NCBI RefSeq assembly: GCF_030994125.1
Contig: NZ_CP099918.1
Location: 744,001-808,000, forward strand
Direction: 5' to 3'
Length of the DNA stretch: 64,000 bases
Origin: Pseudoalteromonas xiamenensis
Lineage (GTDB): Bacteria > Pseudomonadota > Gammaproteobacteria > Enterobacterales > Alteromonadaceae
The translations under genes were made by a program, and so were the position numbers. The first letter of the stretch is position 1; the number at the start of each line of letters is the position of its first letter. Below are positions 8,312 through 16,263 of the stretch, one piece after another. The notes under the pieces were generated by a model. The model was not told the origin of the DNA and did not search any database. It saw only the letters and a list, made by a program, of their open reading frames with translations.

Positions 8312-9560
8312 AGTCAACTCCCAATAACAAAGCAACATCAACTGCACTTCTAACGCCATCTTCATGGAACCCGTTGTACCAATATGCTCCACAATAAAAG
8401 GTGTTTTGCTGACCATTAATCTCGCTACGCCGAGACTGCGCCAACAGTGATTGCTTATTGAAAACAGGATGGCTATAACTAAACGTCCTTATTATCTTGC
8501 TTTTATCAATCGCACTTTCGCCGTTTAAGGTTACGCAGAACTGTTCTTTCGTCTTAAGGCCCTGCAGAATATTCATTTGATAGGTAACGGACGCAGGGGC
8601 ATCTAAGTCAGGTGATAATTGATAGTTCCAGCTCGCCCACGCTTTCTTTCTTTTAGGAAGCATGCCAATATCAGTGTGTAGAACCACCGAATTTTTTGTG
8701 TAGGGAATCCCCTGTAAAATTGACTTTTCTTCCTGTGTGGGATCACCCAGCAAGTTCAATGCTTCATCAGAATGACAAGCAAACACAACATGATCAAAGC
8801 TGCGCACCACCCCATTTACAAAGGTTAACTTTACGCCCTCATTGGTTCGCGTGACCGCTTCGATAGTCGAATTGAGTTCAACCTTATTTTTAAGTTCACC
8901 CAACAACGGCTCAATGTATTGCTTAGAGCCACCAGGAATAACATACCACTGAGGGCGATTTGTTATATCGAGTAAGCCGTGGTTATAGAAAAAGCGAATG
9001 AAAAAGGCCAACTCAAATTTGGCCATTGCATTTAGACTTGTCGACCAAATTGCCGCCCCCATAGGGAGAATATAATGGCGCTGAAAAAAATCATTAAAAC
9101 GGTGTTTGTCTAGCAATTCACCAAGTGTACTCATGCCCCCAAATTCGTCCGTTGAATACATTTCTTTGCACAACGTATTAAAGCGAATAATGTCTTTAAG
9201 CAATTTCCAAAACTTGGGGCTTAAGAGATTACGTTTTTGAGCAAACAGCGTTGCAAAAGTATGCCCGTTGTATTCAAGTCCCGATTCCATGTTTCGAACA
9301 CTGAAGCTCATCTGGGTTTCTTGGCCTTCAATACCAATTCGCTTCATTAATTTTCTAAAAAGTGGATACGTTCTGTCGTTATAAACGATAAACCCCGTAT
9401 CCACAGCAACCGATTCACCTTTCCATTCAACATCAATAGTCGCAGTGTGACCGCCTATGTATTCGTTTTTTTCAAACAAGGTCACATCATATTTTTCTCG
9501 TAGACAGTGTGCAGCCGTCATTCCTGAAATACCTGAACCGATGATCGCTATTTTCTTCAT
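8304..9560 (-). CDS. FAD-dependent oxidoreductase, amine-oxidase/desaturase-like
   Basis: 418 residues. The N-terminus has the Rossmann dinucleotide motif GSGISGMTAAH (8-18) followed by the acidic LFEKN end of the second strand and GGHT; the C-terminus has FYCGAYWYNGFHEDG-type FAD-contacting sequence. It resembles the flavin amine oxidase family, and closest in context the Rhodobacter ChrR-sigma regulon protein (UfaD-like) that dehydrogenates methylated fatty acids; that link is inferred. It overlaps the SDR stop codon (ATGA) and the DUF1365 start, so it lies deep in the operon. Substrate is probably a phospholipid acyl chain, given DUF1365 and the Cfa-like enzyme next door. Confidence 0.82.
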   Translation of the reverse strand: MKKIAIIGSGISGMTAAHCLREKYDVTLFEKNEYIGGHTATIDVEWKGESVAVDTGFIVYNDRTYPLFRKLMKRIGIEGQETQMSFSVRNMESGLEYNGHTFATLFAQKRNLLSPKFWKLLKDIIRFNTLCKEMYSTDEFGGMSTLGELLDKHRFNDFFQRHYILPMGAAIWSTSLNAMAKFELAFFIRFFYNHGLLDITNRPQWYVIPGGSKQYIEPLLGELKNKVELNSTIEAVTRTNEGVKLTFVNGVVRSFDHVVFACHSDEALNLLGDPTQEEKSILQGIPYTKNSVVLHTDIGMLPKRKKAWASWNYQLSPDLDAPASVTYQMNILQGLKTKEQFCVTLNGESAIDKSKIIRTFSYSHPVFNKQSLLAQSRRSEINGQQNTFYCGAYWYNGFHEDGVRSAVDVALLLGVDFE

Positions 9561-10264
9561 TTTTTCATCCTACGTGCCAAACTGCGCCATATGGGTTGCG
9601 GTAGATAAGATAAACACTTCATTATCCATATTAATCGCTTTGGGAATTCGATCGTACGTTGACCTGCAACGACTCCCTTGATAATGCGTGTCGCGGCATC
9701 GTCAACATCAATAATAAATGGCATTGGGAAGTCGTTTTTTTGAGTTAATGGCGTTGCGACGAAGCCGGGATGGACCACTGTAACGTCGAGGTGTTCAAGT
9801 GTAGTCTCGAGTGTTTTAGCTAAGTACGTCAATGCCGCCTTTGAAGCGCCATAAGCTTCCGCACGAGGTAATGGCAAAAGCATTGAACTAGAACTCATGA
9901 TTATCAATTTTCCGCCGTCTTTCAGTTTAGGCATGAAAAACTCTAAGCAATATGCAACAGAGATGAGGTTTGCGTTGATTACACGCTCAAAAAGTGCCGA
10001 ATCAAATCTTGCAGGATTATCGATGTATTCGCACGTACCCGCGTTTAGAATCAGCCAATCCAATTGTTCAATGTTTTTAGAGGCGTTCTCAACATCTTTT
10101 TTAACACTGACATCAAACGCAAGCGTGGTTACATTTTTGTCGTGATTAATCGTATCGAGCTTGTTTTGATTTCGCCCGCAAGCGATAACATTGTGTGATT
10201 TCGCAAGTCTATTTGTTAATGCGAGTCCAATCCCTGAGGACGCACCGGTGATTAAAATATTCAC
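9557..10264 (-). CDS. short-chain dehydrogenase/reductase (SDR family)
   Basis: 235 residues, a classical SDR: TGASSGIG at 6-13 for NAD(P) binding, NAG near 75, a serine cluster and YGASK catalytic Tyr-Lys near 138-142. The C-terminal tail is basic and hydrophobic (RLIWIMKCLSYLPQPIW), suggesting contact with the membrane. It starts with GTG inside the stop of the NTF2-like gene (GTGA) and ends in the FAD oxidoreductase start (ATGA). Substrate unknown; by context an oxidised lipid or a step in fatty-acid modification. Confidence 0.82.
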   Translation of the reverse strand: MNILITGASSGIGLALTNRLAKSHNVIACGRNQNKLDTINHDKNVTTLAFDVSVKKDVENASKNIEQLDWLILNAGTCEYIDNPARFDSALFERVINANLISVAYCLEFFMPKLKDGGKLIIMSSSSMLLPLPRAEAYGASKAALTYLAKTLETTLEHLDVTVVHPGFVATPLTQKNDFPMPFIIDVDDAATRIIKGVVAGQRTIEFPKRLIWIMKCLSYLPQPIWRSLARRMKK

Positions 10265-10686
10265 TGTGAGGCTTTCTTCTTAATGGCTTTAACTGCCCAG
10301 CCTAGAGCAGGAATGTGCTCATACAACATCTCCCCGAGATCCAGATAGTCTCGATGGTAGGACACCTTTTCGCCTTTGAACACCAAGTGACTGTGCCCGC
10401 TGACTAAAATATCTTTGCAGCCATTCAGTTTCTGATGTCGAAAGCTCATATTCCAATAAAGAAAAACAAATTCTTCTAATTCGAAGTAATGTTCGACGAC
10501 AAAGTTGATGTGAACCAAGTTCTGATATAACGACGAAAAATACCCTCGTAGTGCATCCAATCCTTCTATGTCATGTATAGGGTCTTGAAAGCGCACATTC
10601 CAGTGGTACATGTCATTCAGTCTATCGAGTTCATGCTTTGATAGCTTATTGTAGTTTTCGACAAATTTCGCCACGCGGTTATCCAT
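10261..10686 (-). CDS. NTF2-like (SnoaL-like) protein
   Basis: 141 residues with the alpha+beta pattern of the NTF2 fold: an N-terminal helix ending LNDMYHWNVRFQDPIHDIEG (the 'DP-x-H' turn), central strands with VEHYFELEEFVFLYWNMSF and a C-terminal YHRDYLDLGEMLYEH strand. Such proteins are small-molecule binding or isomerase modules. It begins at TAATG with the photolyase stop and ends in the SDR start. It is a constant member of this operon type in related bacteria (recollection). Ligand unknown. Confidence 0.72.
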   Translation of the reverse strand: MDNRVAKFVENYNKLSKHELDRLNDMYHWNVRFQDPIHDIEGLDALRGYFSSLYQNLVHINFVVEHYFELEEFVFLYWNMSFRHQKLNGCKDILVSGHSHLVFKGEKVSYHRDYLDLGEMLYEHIPALGWAVKAIKKKASQ

Positions 10687-12077
10687 TACTCAACCTTAAA
10701 TGCTGATAAAGCTCGCTCTCTCGCTGCTTTGTGTTCGACAATTGGCTTTGGATAATCAATGTCTTTCATCAAGGCTAAGTAATCATGAGGAAAGTGTATG
10801 TATTTATCCGGAACTGCTTGTAGTTCAGGTAGATATTTACGAATGAATTCGCCTTTAGGATCAAACTTTTCGCTTTGTGTTATCGGGTTAAATATTCGGA
10901 AATAGGGCTGAGCATCACAACCTGTACTTGCAGCCCACTGCCAACCACCGTTATTGCTTGCCAGGTCACCATCAATCAAATGGCGCATAAAATAGTGCTC
11001 ACCCCATCGCCAATCGATGAGTAAGTGTTTTGTGAGAAAACTGGCAACAACCATGCGTAGTCTGTTGTGCATCCAACCAGTTTGGTTCAACTGTCTCATC
11101 GCGGCATCGACGAGGGGATAGCCAGTTTTGCCTTCGCACCATAACCTAAATGAAGTTTGATCTTCTCGCCAACTAACGTAGTCGTACTTACTGTTGAAAT
11201 TACAATGCTTACAAAGGTGTGGCCACTCAACAATCAAATGTCGGTAAAATTCACGCCAAACCAATTCGTTTATCCAACAAAATTCTGGTCGACCCGTTTG
11301 CTGCAAAATATCAGGAATTCTTGATTGGATTGCACCGAGTAACTGTTTTACAGAAATGATCCCAAGCGCAAGGTAAGGACTTAAGCCAGATGTCCCTTTT
11401 ATCGCAGGAAAGTCTCGCTTTTCTTTATAGGTTGCCAATTTTTCGTCAACAAAGGATTCCGTAACCATTTGCAAGGTCTGGTCATCTATAGGCCATTTTT
11501 CCGATGTTCCATCCGACATTAAGATATCAGGAATAGCCCAGTTTATAGGGTTTTCAGAAAGCGGCCAGACACTGTAGATTGCATGATAGTCAAAATGTGC
11601 CTTAAGCCATGCGTTTTTGAACGGCGTGAATACTTTGAACATATCGCCAGAACCTGTACGAATTGACCCTGGTTTTGCAACCACATCACCATCGAACAGC
11701 CGAAATCCGACACCTCTGCTGTCCAAAGCCTGCGCCACAGATTTATCCCTTGCACGTTCATTGATTTCATATTCAGCGTTGGCATAAACCTGTTTGAATC
11801 CATATTGGTCGACCAAACAACAAAGTGAGGCGATTTGATCTGAAAACAGCGGCGCTTCGACAACATGCAACGCAATACCATATTTCGCGAGCATTTTTCC
11901 AAGTTCGGCAACACGGCGCAGAGCCAAGTCTATTTGAATTGGCGCTGCGTCATGGGTTTCCCACTGTTTCCTACTTACAAAAAAAAGCGCGTCACGCGCG
12001 CCAGATTGAACCGCTTCGATAAGCGCCTCGTTCCCGTAGAGTCTCAAATCTCTACGAAACCAAAACAATGCTTTCAT
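10686..12077 (-). CDS. phrB: deoxyribodipyrimidine photolyase (class I CPD photolyase)
   Basis: Flavoprotein that splits UV-induced cyclobutane pyrimidine dimers with blue/near-UV light. 463 residues, normal length. N-terminal photolyase-related domain (ALFWFRRDLRL), C-terminal FAD domain with WINELVWREFYRH, MRQLNQTGWMHNRLRMVVASF and NNGGWQWAASTGCDAQPYFR. The Trp and Asn residues of the FAD pocket are present. It starts in the stop codon of the DUF523-DUF1722 gene (TAATG). Its place in an ECF/ChrR operon fits co-induction by light and singlet oxygen. Confidence 0.95.
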   Translation of the reverse strand: MKALFWFRRDLRLYGNEALIEAVQSGARDALFFVSRKQWETHDAAPIQIDLALRRVAELGKMLAKYGIALHVVEAPLFSDQIASLCCLVDQYGFKQVYANAEYEINERARDKSVAQALDSRGVGFRLFDGDVVAKPGSIRTGSGDMFKVFTPFKNAWLKAHFDYHAIYSVWPLSENPINWAIPDILMSDGTSEKWPIDDQTLQMVTESFVDEKLATYKEKRDFPAIKGTSGLSPYLALGIISVKQLLGAIQSRIPDILQQTGRPEFCWINELVWREFYRHLIVEWPHLCKHCNFNSKYDYVSWREDQTSFRLWCEGKTGYPLVDAAMRQLNQTGWMHNRLRMVVASFLTKHLLIDWRWGEHYFMRHLIDGDLASNNGGWQWAASTGCDAQPYFRIFNPITQSEKFDPKGEFIRKYLPELQAVPDKYIHFPHDYLALMKDIDYPKPIVEHKAARERALSAFKVE

Positions 12078-13018
12078 TAAATTCCAAACCTTAATTTCAA
12101 TTCATTTGGATAAGGAGAGAAATAGACCTGATCTTTTAAATACTCAAGGTCATGAATACGAGTGTGGTGACTCAGGAGGGTCAACGGCACATAAAGAGGC
12201 ACATTGCCAATGCGGTACTGTTCAATCGCTTCACACAACTCTTGCTTTTCAAGTTTGCTGAGCAACTTCTTGAAATACCCTTGTAAATGCATCAGCGTGT
12301 TAGTTTGCGCTTTGCGTGTAGCAGGTTTCGCTAGCGCATTCATCAAACCCGCAATGTACTCTTTCGATACGCGCTCTAGCGCCTCTTTGTTACAGTCACC
12401 GAGTAAACGTCCCAATTCCTTATAAGCTTGGTACTTATGGCTCATGAGCAAATATTTGTGTTTTGCATGAAAAGTGGTCACGTTATGAAGTGTTAGTCCC
12501 TCTTTAACAAGCGCTTTCCATGCATGGTATACAAAGACACGCATAACGAAGTTTTCTCGTAAATGGACGTCATTCAATCGCCCATTTTCTTCGCACGGTA
12601 AAAGTGGGTCACTGTCCATGATGGATTTTGCAAATACGCCAACCCCATCGTAGGTAGCCCATGTCGCAGTTTCGTTGTAAACCTTCACTCGCTCCATTCC
12701 ACAGCTTGGGCTTTTGGCACAAAATACGTAGCCACTCAGTTCATCCAGATGACTTGCAGCAACTGTTTGGCCATAGTCGTAAAGCTTAGAGGCTACGTCA
12801 TTACTGCCATCAACATGACATACTTTAATCGTCTCCCCAACCTTTACCTGACGGATCACCGGCCGCGGAATCGACATTCCAATTGCAACTTCAGGACAAA
12901 ACGGGACATATTCAACGTGCTGGCCAAGTTCGTTCATACAAAAGTCTGACCGTTTATGTTGGCTGTCAAAGCGTACTTTTTGGCCAGTCAAACAAGCGCT
13001 AATTCCAATTTTTATCAC
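12077..13018 (-). CDS. DUF523-DUF1722 fusion protein (TudS-like, probable iron-sulfur desulfidase)
   Basis: About 313 residues in two domains. The N-terminal DUF523 part has ISACLTGQKVRFD, PFCPEVAIGM...PRP and KSPSCGMERVKV; cysteines 9, 41 and 106 (counting from the start used here) are the conserved set that binds a [4Fe-4S] cluster in characterised thiouracil desulfidases (TudS). The C-terminal DUF1722 part has TTFHAKHKYLLMSH and the family's long helices. A GTG at 13024 also lies in frame, but the GAGG site at about 13025-13028 is too close to it; the GTG at 13018 has correct spacing and gives the normal MIKIGISAC start. It follows chrR by about ten bases and overlaps the photolyase start. 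Substrate here is not known. Confidence 0.82.
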   Translation of the reverse strand: MIKIGISACLTGQKVRFDSQHKRSDFCMNELGQHVEYVPFCPEVAIGMSIPRPVIRQVKVGETIKVCHVDGSNDVASKLYDYGQTVAASHLDELSGYVFCAKSPSCGMERVKVYNETATWATYDGVGVFAKSIMDSDPLLPCEENGRLNDVHLRENFVMRVFVYHAWKALVKEGLTLHNVTTFHAKHKYLLMSHKYQAYKELGRLLGDCNKEALERVSKEYIAGLMNALAKPATRKAQTNTLMHLQGYFKKLLSKLEKQELCEAIEQYRIGNVPLYVPLTLLSHHTRIHDLEYLKDQVYFSPYPNELKLRFGI

Positions 13019-13028
13019 GCACACCTCG

Positions 13029-13679
13029 TTAGTAAATTAAATTACCGATTGGATTAAGTAATTTACTCAACCCTTTATTGAAGTGTAGCTGCGCGCTTAC
13101 AACAGTAAAACATAAGCATCCTTCCTTCGTTTTCGGCGTGTGAGTATGGCGACCGTCAAGCATAATAAAATCACCAGGTACATAATCACCATCTTCATCA
13201 CCAAAATCGCCATCTAACAACAACGTAACCTCAAACCCTGTATGAGTGTGGTTTGGGATTTCACCACCAGCGCCGATATGCAATAAGCTCGCCCTCAGCG
13301 TTCCGTCTTCAACCGTGTAACGCGACCGACCAATCTTTCCCAAATTCAGGAATTCGGTACGTTCAACACACGAAAGCGCACGAGGAAGCATAATTTCCTT
13401 ACGCTGATACATAATGGTTTCAGCAACCGTATCGACCATTTGCGCAAACGCATCATCTGCAGTAATGTCGTCGAACATCGCAGCAAACGCGGAATCGACT
13501 AGAACTTCTTCTTCACCACCTAAACTTTCTTCGCCGAGCGATTGTTCTAGCTGAGACAACGTTTGCTGACAACACTCACACAACTCGATGTGAGCTGAAA
13601 CCGCCATGGATAATGTCACAGACAAAGAACCTTCCGCGAAGGCAAGTAATAAAGCGTCAGTCGGATGATGTTTAATCAT
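13029..13679 (-). CDS. chrR: ChrR-type zinc anti-sigma factor with cupin domain
   Basis: 216 residues. The N-terminal zinc anti-sigma domain shows His4/His5, then His30-x3-Cys34-x2-Cys37, matching the spacing known for Rhodobacter ChrR. The C-terminal cupin domain shows HTHTGFE near 140-146 and GRHTHTP near 167, the metal ligands of the ChrR-like cupin. It would hold the neighbouring ECF sigma factor inactive until singlet oxygen or a related signal. The ATG at 13679 has GGAGG five bases upstream and overlaps the end of the sigma gene by 8 bases; the upstream ATG at 13697 is not preferred. Confidence 0.93.
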   Translation of the reverse strand: MIKHHPTDALLLAFAEGSLSVTLSMAVSAHIELCECCQQTLSQLEQSLGEESLGGEEEVLVDSAFAAMFDDITADDAFAQMVDTVAETIMYQRKEIMLPRALSCVERTEFLNLGKIGRSRYTVEDGTLRASLLHIGAGGEIPNHTHTGFEVTLLLDGDFGDEDGDYVPGDFIMLDGRHTHTPKTKEGCLCFTVVSAQLHFNKGLSKLLNPIGNLIY

Positions 13680-14295
13680 GGCTCCCTCCAAGCTCAATGC
13701 GTAGCTTTTGTAAAGCGAGTCTAAGTCGGGATTTAACGGTACCGAGCGGAATATTCAATTGTTCAGCCAACTGCTCTTGCGACAAATCTTGAAAATAGAC
13801 TCCCCAGAGAATTTCTTTCTGAGCTTGAGGCAACGTATCAATGAAACGCTTGATTCTTTTATCTTCAAGGTGATCTAACTCTTCTAGAGCAGAATTTTTC
13901 GGTTCTTGAAATAACGGCCAAAGTTCTTCGCTAAGATGGTCTTCTTTCGTACTCTTCATTTTTCGCAGTGTATCAAACGAGGCGTTTCGCATTACCGTGT
14001 ACACCCACGTTGTCGCAGCGCCTTTTGAAGGGTGATAAAGATGCGCCTTTTTCCACACTGACGTCATCGTGTCCTGAACTAATTCCATTGCCAAAGCTTC
14101 GGATCCCAATTGCTTAATCCCGAAACGTTTTATCTTCGGCGCAAAATAATCGAAGAGCTTGGCGAACGCTTTTTTGTCACGCGATTCAGACACAGCGACA
14201 AGCGCCTCAATCAGCGCTTGCGTAGGGGTTTCTGATACCAAAGTTGATTTCCTAGATTCAAACGTATCTACAGAAAAACTGGTCCTAATTTCCAT
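13672..14295 (-). CDS. ECF sigma factor of the ECF11/ChrR-associated type
   Basis: About 207 residues. Region 2 covers roughly residues 35-110 (ELVQDTMTSVWKKAHLYHP and TWVYTVMRNASFDTLR) and region 4 roughly 145-200 (QKEILWGVYFQDLSQEQLA and PLGTVKSRLRLALQKLR). Its partner chrR overlaps its 3' end. The frame is open to an ATG at 14337, but a likely promoter has its -10 at 14329-14332, so translation must begin downstream; the ATG at 14295 leaves a leader of about 27 bases and has an AGGG nine bases upstream. Expected targets, from the two promoters seen, are this operon and the LON-domain gene. Not the envelope-stress RpoE, whose RseA/RseB partners are absent. Confidence 0.92.
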   Translation of the reverse strand: MEIRTSFSVDTFESRKSTLVSETPTQALIEALVAVSESRDKKAFAKLFDYFAPKIKRFGIKQLGSEALAMELVQDTMTSVWKKAHLYHPSKGAATTWVYTVMRNASFDTLRKMKSTKEDHLSEELWPLFQEPKNSALEELDHLEDKRIKRFIDTLPQAQKEILWGVYFQDLSQEQLAEQLNIPLGTVKSRLRLALQKLRIELGGSHD

Positions 14296-14328
14296 CTGTG
14301 TTAGCCCTATTCTCAACATACCGAGATG

Positions 14329-14354
14329 TACGGACAAAGCACTTTTTCAGATCA
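14329..14354 (-). promoter_or_regulatory. ECF11-type promoter of the sigma/chrR operon
   Basis: On the minus strand, TGATCT (14354-14349) and CGTA (14332-14329) are separated by exactly 16 bases. This agrees with the TGATC-N16-CGTA pattern I recall for ECF11 sigma factors. The same pattern with the same spacing occurs at 14960-14985. The -35 element overlaps the stop codon of the LON-domain gene. Confidence 0.75.
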
Positions 14355-14924
14355 GTTTGGATTGATTAAAGTATGAAGGAAATCTCTAATTTGTTCAAAG
14401 TATTGAAGATGCAGCGTATTTTCCTTTTGCTTTATTGACACTGGCAATATTTCAAGCCAGCGACATGCAACCCAAATAGGATCGCTATATCGCTTGGAGG
14501 GATAAAGCGCACTGAGTTCTGGGTTTGCGTCATGAACGCGTCTGAGCGCTTCGCGCAACTGTTCATCAATGCCCTCATCGTTGCCTTCGTTGATATTCCA
14601 AAGTGGACTTTCTATTCGAGCAACCCGCCCTTGTCTCAAGTTATCTGCATCAATCCAAACTTCTTCGATATCAACTAAACACTCAGCCACAACATCAATA
14701 AGTAACTGGCCGCTCTCGTCTTGGTTAAAATCGACAATATTGACATAGGCACCACGTTTTGGAACATTATGGATGGTGTCTTTTTGATACACACACAACA
14801 CAAATCCACAATTATTCTTTAATGCGTGCTTCACCATGGACAAATAGCGTGGTTCAAATATTCTCAATCGTGTTACGCCACCCGGTAACAGAAAAATGGG
14901 TAGTGGAAATAACGCTCTAATCAT
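14352..14924 (-). CDS. LON peptidase substrate-binding domain protein
   Basis: 190 residues consisting only of the Lon N-terminal-type domain: FPLPIFLLPGGVTRLRIFEPRY at the start (the family's 'P-x-F-P-L-x-x-x-x-F-P' equivalent), then an extended beta region and a helical C-terminus. There is no ATPase or protease domain, so it is not Lon; such free-standing proteins may deliver or recognise damaged proteins but none is well characterised. A weak AGG precedes the ATG. An ECF-type promoter lies about 36 bases upstream (14960-14985), suggesting membership of the ChrR sigma regulon. It ends inside the sigma gene promoter. Confidence 0.82.
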   Translation of the reverse strand: MIRALFPLPIFLLPGGVTRLRIFEPRYLSMVKHALKNNCGFVLCVYQKDTIHNVPKRGAYVNIVDFNQDESGQLLIDVVAECLVDIEEVWIDADNLRQGRVARIESPLWNINEGNDEGIDEQLREALRRVHDANPELSALYPSKRYSDPIWVACRWLEILPVSIKQKENTLHLQYFEQIRDFLHTLINPN

Positions 14925-14959
14925 TGTGCCTATGAGCTTAAGTTAATCATGCCAATACT

Positions 14960-14985
14960 TACGTTATCGACTAGTCTTACGATCA
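14960..14985 (-). promoter_or_regulatory. ECF11-type promoter upstream of the LON-domain gene
   Basis: TGATCG (14985-14980) and CGTA (14963-14960) on the minus strand, 16 bases apart, the same layout as the promoter at 14329-14354. The leader to the ATG at 14924 would be about 30 bases. The -35 overlaps the stop codon of the alkyltransferase-like gene. Confidence 0.7.
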
Positions 14986-15285
14986 GCCAACAAAAAACTC
15001 TTTTTTAATTTTTCCATTGTCCAAACTTATCCCTTCCGCTTGAAGTGCTTCTAACTGGCGTTGATAGCTCGACGTTCCAAATGGAAACGATATTTCTCGT
15101 TTACTATTTACAATTCGAAACCAAGGTAACGACGAGTCCTTAGGTAAGTGTTTTAACAGATAACCCACCGCCCGCGCATGTTTAGGTTGCCCTGCTAGTC
15201 GTGCTATATAGCCATAGGACGCGGTAAATCCTTCAGGTACCGAACCAATCGCACTATAAACAGCTAATTTAAACTCGTCGTTCAT
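14983..15285 (-). CDS. atl: alkyltransferase-like protein (ATL, MGMT family without the acceptor Cys)
   Basis: About 100 residues, the length of the single-domain DNA-binding half of O6-alkylguanine-DNA alkyltransferases. Features are VPEGFTASYGYIARLAG, the ARAVGYLL helix-turn-helix with its Arg finger, and PWFRIVNSKREIS. The usual PCHR acceptor motif reads PWFR, with Trp in place of the reactive Cys, which defines ATL proteins: they bind and flip alkylated guanine and hand it to nucleotide excision repair. The ATG at 15285 is preferred over an in-frame TTG two codons earlier. It overlaps the LysR gene end, so it is probably cotranscribed with it. Confidence 0.9.
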   Translation of the reverse strand: MNDEFKLAVYSAIGSVPEGFTASYGYIARLAGQPKHARAVGYLLKHLPKDSSLPWFRIVNSKREISFPFGTSSYQRQLEALQAEGISLDNGKIKKEFFVG

Positions 15286-16165
15286 ACTCAATACTCAATT
15301 TTTCAAATTCAGACCAAAGTGCTCTTGAAACCGGCCCATGATGTTTATTCGGCTTTCGGAAAACATGTATCTTTGCAAAAAACTCGTGCTGTTTGTTGTA
15401 CACCTTAATTTGCTGTAACAACCCTGCTTCCAATTCGGTTTGGCAGTGAGTGAGACTCATCAGTGCCCATCCACACCCACTCAATACAAAAGACTTTAAC
15501 GTATCTAGGTCATCAACCTTCATTAAACTGGCGCCTTTGGCATAAGCAAGCCGTTCACTGTCAAAACTGAAGTCACTTTCAACCATTGCAAGGCATGGAT
15601 ATTGAGCAAGCCTCTCATAATCGAGTGCTTCAGGCATCAGACCCGCTTTACACACGATGCCAAAAGAAATATCACCTATCGGCATTGAGTCAAAATCGCC
15701 GGTTGCATGGAAAAGATCAAACCAAGGTCCAATTCCAATGTCTGCAACTCCGGTATTCACTTGTTCAAGTGCAGCAAATCGTTTGCCGTTACTGATCACA
15801 AACTCTGTATTGGGGAATTGGTGAAAAACTTCCGAAATAACCGTTTGATAGTCTGGTGAGTTGAATATTGGTTGATAACAAATTTGGACTTTCGGTTCAT
15901 TCCCGAGCGCTAATTCTTTTGCTAACGATTTCAGATGGGTATGATTTGAAAGTAGCATTTCCACTTCTTTATGAAAATGCCGCCCCTTTTCTGTCATCGT
16001 CAGTCTATACTGTGTCCTATCAAGTAGTTGGAAACCGATTTCCTCTTCCAGTTTACGGATACTTTGAGTTAATGCCGGCTGTGTTTTATGTAGCTTCACG
16101 GCCGCTTCACTTAAACTAGCTGATTTGGCAATGACATCGAGCATTTCTAACTGCGCTAACTTCAT
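15269..16165 (-). CDS. LysR family transcriptional regulator
   Basis: 298 residues: an N-terminal winged helix-turn-helix (MKLAQLEMLDVIAKSASLSE, KLHKTQPALTQSIRKLEEEIG, LLDR) and a C-terminal periplasmic-binding-type effector domain from about 90. It is divergent from the RND efflux genes, with about 98 bases between the start codons, so it probably controls them. The shared region has a near-palindrome (16210-16226). It also overlaps the atl gene downstream. Effector unknown. Confidence 0.9.
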   Translation of the reverse strand: MKLAQLEMLDVIAKSASLSEAAVKLHKTQPALTQSIRKLEEEIGFQLLDRTQYRLTMTEKGRHFHKEVEMLLSNHTHLKSLAKELALGNEPKVQICYQPIFNSPDYQTVISEVFHQFPNTEFVISNGKRFAALEQVNTGVADIGIGPWFDLFHATGDFDSMPIGDISFGIVCKAGLMPEALDYERLAQYPCLAMVESDFSFDSERLAYAKGASLMKVDDLDTLKSFVLSGCGWALMSLTHCQTELEAGLLQQIKVYNKQHEFFAKIHVFRKPNKHHGPVSRALWSEFEKLSIEYERRV

Positions 16166-16209
16166 AACTATTATTTATGTTGTTTCTAAGTTCTAATAAT
16201 TTTTAATTT

Positions 16210-16226
16210 ATATCGAATTTTCGTAT
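16210..16226. promoter_or_regulatory. possible LysR operator in the divergent region
   Basis: ATATCGAATTTTCGTAT has inverted CGAA/TTCG half-sites. It lies between the LysR regulator and the RND pump. Only symmetry and position support it. Confidence 0.3.
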
Positions 16227-16263
16227 CCTCATGCAATACATTTCGACATGGAGTAACAAAAAA

